The notes under the pieces are model-generated. The model saw only the letters and a list, made by a program, of their open reading frames with translations, was not told the DNA's origin and searched no databases. A stretch of DNA of 6,334 nucleotides from an uncultured Alphaproteobacteria bacterium (GTDB taxonomy: Bacteria > Pseudomonadota > Alphaproteobacteria > GCA-2731375), in contig CAJWZI010000103.1 of NCBI GenBank assembly GCA_913049615.1, positions 1-6,334 of the forward strand. The letters run 5' to 3'. The position numbers were made by a program, and so were the translations under genes. Of this stretch, positions 4,094 through 6,334 are shown piece by piece (position 1 is the stretch's first letter; every line of letters begins with the position of its first letter).

Positions 4094-6133
4094 CTACGCT
4101 GCCTCTACTGCGACACGGGTGTCGTTGTAACAGGCACCCTCAGACAAATCGGCCTTCGTGGCAGGGGCGAGGGCCGAGACCGTCTGGCCATTGCTCGTCG
4201 TCTTCATCCAGGCACCCTTATAGGATAACAGAACCCTGGGGGCGACGCTGTCGGTGATGCGCAGGGGGAGAAAGACCTCTCCTTGGTCGTTATAAACCCG
4301 GACCCGCTGGCCATCTATCAGTCCACGCAGGGCGGCATCGTCAGGGTGCATTTCCAGGGGTGGAACACTGTCGGACTTTGGCAGGCCGCCAAAGGTTGAA
4401 TTAGTCCGCCAATTGGATGACGGCGAGATCAAGGCAAAGGGATGATCAGGTACCGCCTTCTGGTCCTCGGCCAGAGGTACATACAACGGTATGGGGGCAT
4501 CAAATGTTTCCGTCAGGTAGGCGGATTTCAACTCAATGCGGCCACTCCTTGTCGTCGGGACCCTCTCAAAGCCGATACGATCCGTGGGCGCTCCCATTGA
4601 TAACGCCGTGCCAGTGGGCAGTTCGCTAGCAAGCGTGCCGGATAAGCGAGGGTCATCAGCATCAATGGCATCGTCGATCAAAGCCTTGTCCGAGGCCTGG
4701 AATATGGGATCGTCAAAACCGAAACGGTGCGCCAACCGACGGAAAATTTCTGTGTTGGGCAACGCTTCGCCCACCGGTTCGATCACGGGTTCAGCACGCT
4801 GCAGAAATTGCTGGCCATATGCACAGAATATATCCTCATGCTCAAAATGGCTGGCCGCCGGCAGGACCACATCCGCGTATGCAGCCGTATCGGTCATGGC
4901 CACATCCGCAACTACGGTGAAGACATCCTCTCGCGCCAAACCCCGTCGCATCGTGTTTTGATCCGGATGCACGATCAAGGGATTATGGTTGTAAACAAAA
5001 ATGCCGCGCAATGGTGGTTCGATATCGTCCTGAGCTAAATGACGACCGATATCTATGATATTCAGGGTTCTTGTCCCTTCGGGGACTAAATCCGGCCGTG
5101 TCAGTTTGCCGAGTGTTTTCGGGAACAGGTTGCCAGATCCTCCCAGCAATCCACCAGCCGGATGGTGAAATTTTCCCGTGAGGGCCGGTAAGGCGAAAAT
5201 TGCTCGGATCCCAGCCCCACCGTTGCGGTTCCTCTCCAGCCCGTTGCCGATGGCCACGGTTGCCGCTTCTGCTTCTTGATACCAGCTTGCCAGTTGCTTA
5301 ATCTCATTGGCGGCTAAGCCAGTTATCTCGGCCGCCCGTTCAATGCTGAATTGACGAGCTTGCGCCATAAACGCTTCTGCCCCTTCCACCATTCGGTAGA
5401 TAAAATCCTGGTCAAAAGCGCCACGCCGTTCAAGTTCCGCCGCCAGGGCAAAAGCCAGAACTACATCAGTTCCGGGACGCAGACCCAGGTGTAGATCCGC
5501 CTGCTCGGCGACCTTGATCCTTTTGGGGTCCACCACGACCACTTTGCCGCCGCGATCCCGCAGACGCTGTAACACGGGCGCCAGATGCAGGTTGGAATAG
5601 GTGACGTTATTACCCCAGACCACGATCAAGTCGGAACTTTCAAGGTCCGTCATTTGAACACCGGCGATGGCGCCAAATGTGCCGGCCCAGGCCTCCGACT
5701 TGATACCGCCACACAAGGGTCGGCGCGACAAGACAGTAGCACCCAAATTATGGAAGAAACGCAGATCCATGGAGCCACCGGCTAGCATGCCGTGAGGACC
5801 AGCATAGTTTAGCGGTATGATGGTTTCCCGCCCATATTGCGCAATTGCGCTCTGAAAGCGGTCGTGGATTATACTCAGGGCTTCTTCCCAACTAATGGGT
5901 TCGAAAGTCCCTTCGCCCTTAACGCCGATACGCCGTAGGGGCTGCGTCAAACGGTTCGATCCATGGACGAATTCGGGATAGAGCTGCGAGACCTTAGAGC
6001 AGATAGCGCTTTTCGTCAGAGGATTTGCGTCAGAACCGTGCACCTTTATAATCTGTCCATCCTCGACCGTCACGTTTAGCGAACAGGTATCAGGGCAGTC
6101 CAAAGGGCATACGCTTGCCAATTGCTGGGCCAT
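4094..6133 (-). CDS. Molybdopterin-dependent oxidoreductase, formate dehydrogenase/BisC-like, cytoplasmic
   Basis: This 679-residue protein belongs to the Mo/W-bisPGD (DMSO reductase) superfamily. The N-terminal [4Fe-4S] domain has the ligands Cys9-x3-Cys13-x3-Cys17-x27-Cys45. Next come PISWEEAL (79-86) and a segment RRPLCGG whose Cys141 sits where FdhF (Sec140) and NapA (Cys140) place the Mo ligand, so it is the likely metal ligand. Cofactor-binding motifs are WGNN (173-176), VVDPKR (200-205) and RPGTD (219-223), followed by YNHNPLIVHPDQ and the ADVVLPAASHFEHED block. The molybdopterin dinucleotide-binding C-terminal domain spans about 564-679 and ends with a G-A-C-Y-N-D-T-R segment typical of this subfamily. 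There is no Tat signal, so it should be cytoplasmic. No FeS electron-transfer, membrane or maturation subunit is beside it. The ATG at 6133 is supported by AGGAGA (6146-6141) with a 7-nt spacer. Substrate and electron partner are unknown; formate dehydrogenase is only a family label. Confidence 0.9.
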   Translation of the reverse strand: MAQQLASVCPLDCPDTCSLNVTVEDGQIIKVHGSDANPLTKSAICSKVSQLYPEFVHGSNRLTQPLRRIGVKGEGTFEPISWEEALSIIHDRFQSAIAQYGRETIIPLNYAGPHGMLAGGSMDLRFFHNLGATVLSRRPLCGGIKSEAWAGTFGAIAGVQMTDLESSDLIVVWGNNVTYSNLHLAPVLQRLRDRGGKVVVVDPKRIKVAEQADLHLGLRPGTDVVLAFALAAELERRGAFDQDFIYRMVEGAEAFMAQARQFSIERAAEITGLAANEIKQLASWYQEAEAATVAIGNGLERNRNGGAGIRAIFALPALTGKFHHPAGGLLGGSGNLFPKTLGKLTRPDLVPEGTRTLNIIDIGRHLAQDDIEPPLRGIFVYNHNPLIVHPDQNTMRRGLAREDVFTVVADVAMTDTAAYADVVLPAASHFEHEDIFCAYGQQFLQRAEPVIEPVGEALPNTEIFRRLAHRFGFDDPIFQASDKALIDDAIDADDPRLSGTLASELPTGTALSMGAPTDRIGFERVPTTRSGRIELKSAYLTETFDAPIPLYVPLAEDQKAVPDHPFALISPSSNWRTNSTFGGLPKSDSVPPLEMHPDDAALRGLIDGQRVRVYNDQGEVFLPLRITDSVAPRVLLSYKGAWMKTTSNGQTVSALAPATKADLSEGACYNDTRVAVEAA

Positions 6134-6334
6134 AGCAAAATCTCCTATCGAAATAACTTAGAACAGATCATATGAACCCAAATTGGCTGTAAGAAAAGAG
6201 CCAATCTGAATTCTGCCATCGTGGACTTTTTGGACCAAGGACTGACCTGCACCCACGAACGAATCCCCTATTCGAGGTATACCGAGCGGTGGGGGGAGGG
6301 AAGCGGATGATAATCAGTGGCCCTTAAAAATTTT
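6134..6334. promoter_or_regulatory. Upstream region of the Mo-oxidoreductase gene
   Basis: I see no supportable gene in these 201 bp. Reading the minus strand, the Shine-Dalgarno AGGAGA lies at 6146-6141. A -10-like TATGAT (6172-6167, one mismatch to TATAAT) would give a leader of about 27 nt, but the hexamer 17 bp further up (TTCTTA) is a poor -35, which would fit an activator-dependent promoter. The inverted repeat at 6182-6205 overlaps that position. Beyond it (6210-6334) only a short CGAAT/ATTCG dyad, a G-run near 6290 and a terminal A/T-rich stretch are visible. Confidence 0.4.
6182..6205. repeat. Inverted repeat ATTGGCT-N10-AGCCAAT
   Basis: Perfect 7-bp arms are separated by 10 bp, 49 bp upstream of the Mo-oxidoreductase ATG. 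It covers the place where the -35 box of the candidate promoter would sit, so it may be an operator. Without a T-tract on either side it is not a terminator. Confidence 0.4.

Noticed and set aside
3989..4228. 79-residue + strand open frame across the Mo-enzyme 3' end
   Set aside because: It overlaps the conserved C-terminus of the molybdopterin enzyme in antisense and shows no recognisable domain or ribosome-binding site.
6252..6275. CGAAT/ATTCG dyad suggestive of a tRNA T-arm
   Set aside because: No acceptor, D or anticodon arms can be folded around it, and there is no GTTCRA-type T-loop in the right place.
6285..6326. G-rich run followed by ATG (GGGGGGAGGGAAGCGG then ATG at 6308) on the + strand
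   Set aside because: The frame closes after six codons (TAA), so it is not a gene start.
6268..6333. Minus-strand frame open from the right edge for 21 codons, a possible end of an upstream gene
   Set aside because: It is too short and rich in Pro, Ser and His, with no family resemblance. An open run of this length is expected by chance.

Overview
The window holds six protein-coding genes, one of them cut off by the left edge, plus two short non-coding regulatory stretches. Base composition is balanced, with no extreme GC third-position bias. All genes are ordinary bacterial enzyme families, so the sequence suggests a proteobacterium-like, metabolically versatile heterotroph. No rRNA, tRNA or lineage marker is present, and the taxonomic guess is weak.

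Left part, + strand (1-1191): the last 33 codons of an M24-family metallopeptidase (Xaa-Pro peptidase/creatinase fold), then 21 bp later a complete LLM-class (luciferase-like) flavin-dependent oxidoreductase. The two look co-transcribed. This unit runs head-on into a minus-strand unit, and the two stop codons share the 4-bp palindrome CTAG at 1188-1191, leaving no intergenic space.

Middle part, - strand (3844 down to 1188): a compact three-gene operon. In transcription order it encodes a PLP-dependent cysteine-synthase/cystathionine-beta-synthase-fold enzyme (GTG start), a first short-chain dehydrogenase/reductase (probable TTG start 2 bp after the PLP gene stop), and a second SDR preceded by a strong Shine-Dalgarno. 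The first SDR has the full Asn-Ser-Tyr-Lys tetrad. The second has Leu where the tetrad Asn is expected.

The 249-bp AT-richer gap 3845-4093 carries three palindromes and a strong hairpin. It probably contains the operon promoter, operators and the 3' end of the upstream gene.

Right part, - strand (6133 down to 4094): a large cytoplasmic molybdopterin-bis-PGD oxidoreductase with a single N-terminal [4Fe-4S] motif. It is formate-dehydrogenase/BisC-like and no partner subunit is visible. It has its own leader at 6134-6334 with a Shine-Dalgarno, a possible -10 and a 7-bp inverted repeat.

Together the genes look like an accessory catabolic or modification locus: a flavin oxidoreductase, a Mo enzyme, two NAD-type dehydrogenases, a PLP beta-replacement/elimination enzyme and a peptidase/amidohydrolase-fold enzyme. 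No regulator or transporter is in view, and the substrate cannot be read from the sequence. I found no CRISPR array, insertion sequence, phage or defence gene.
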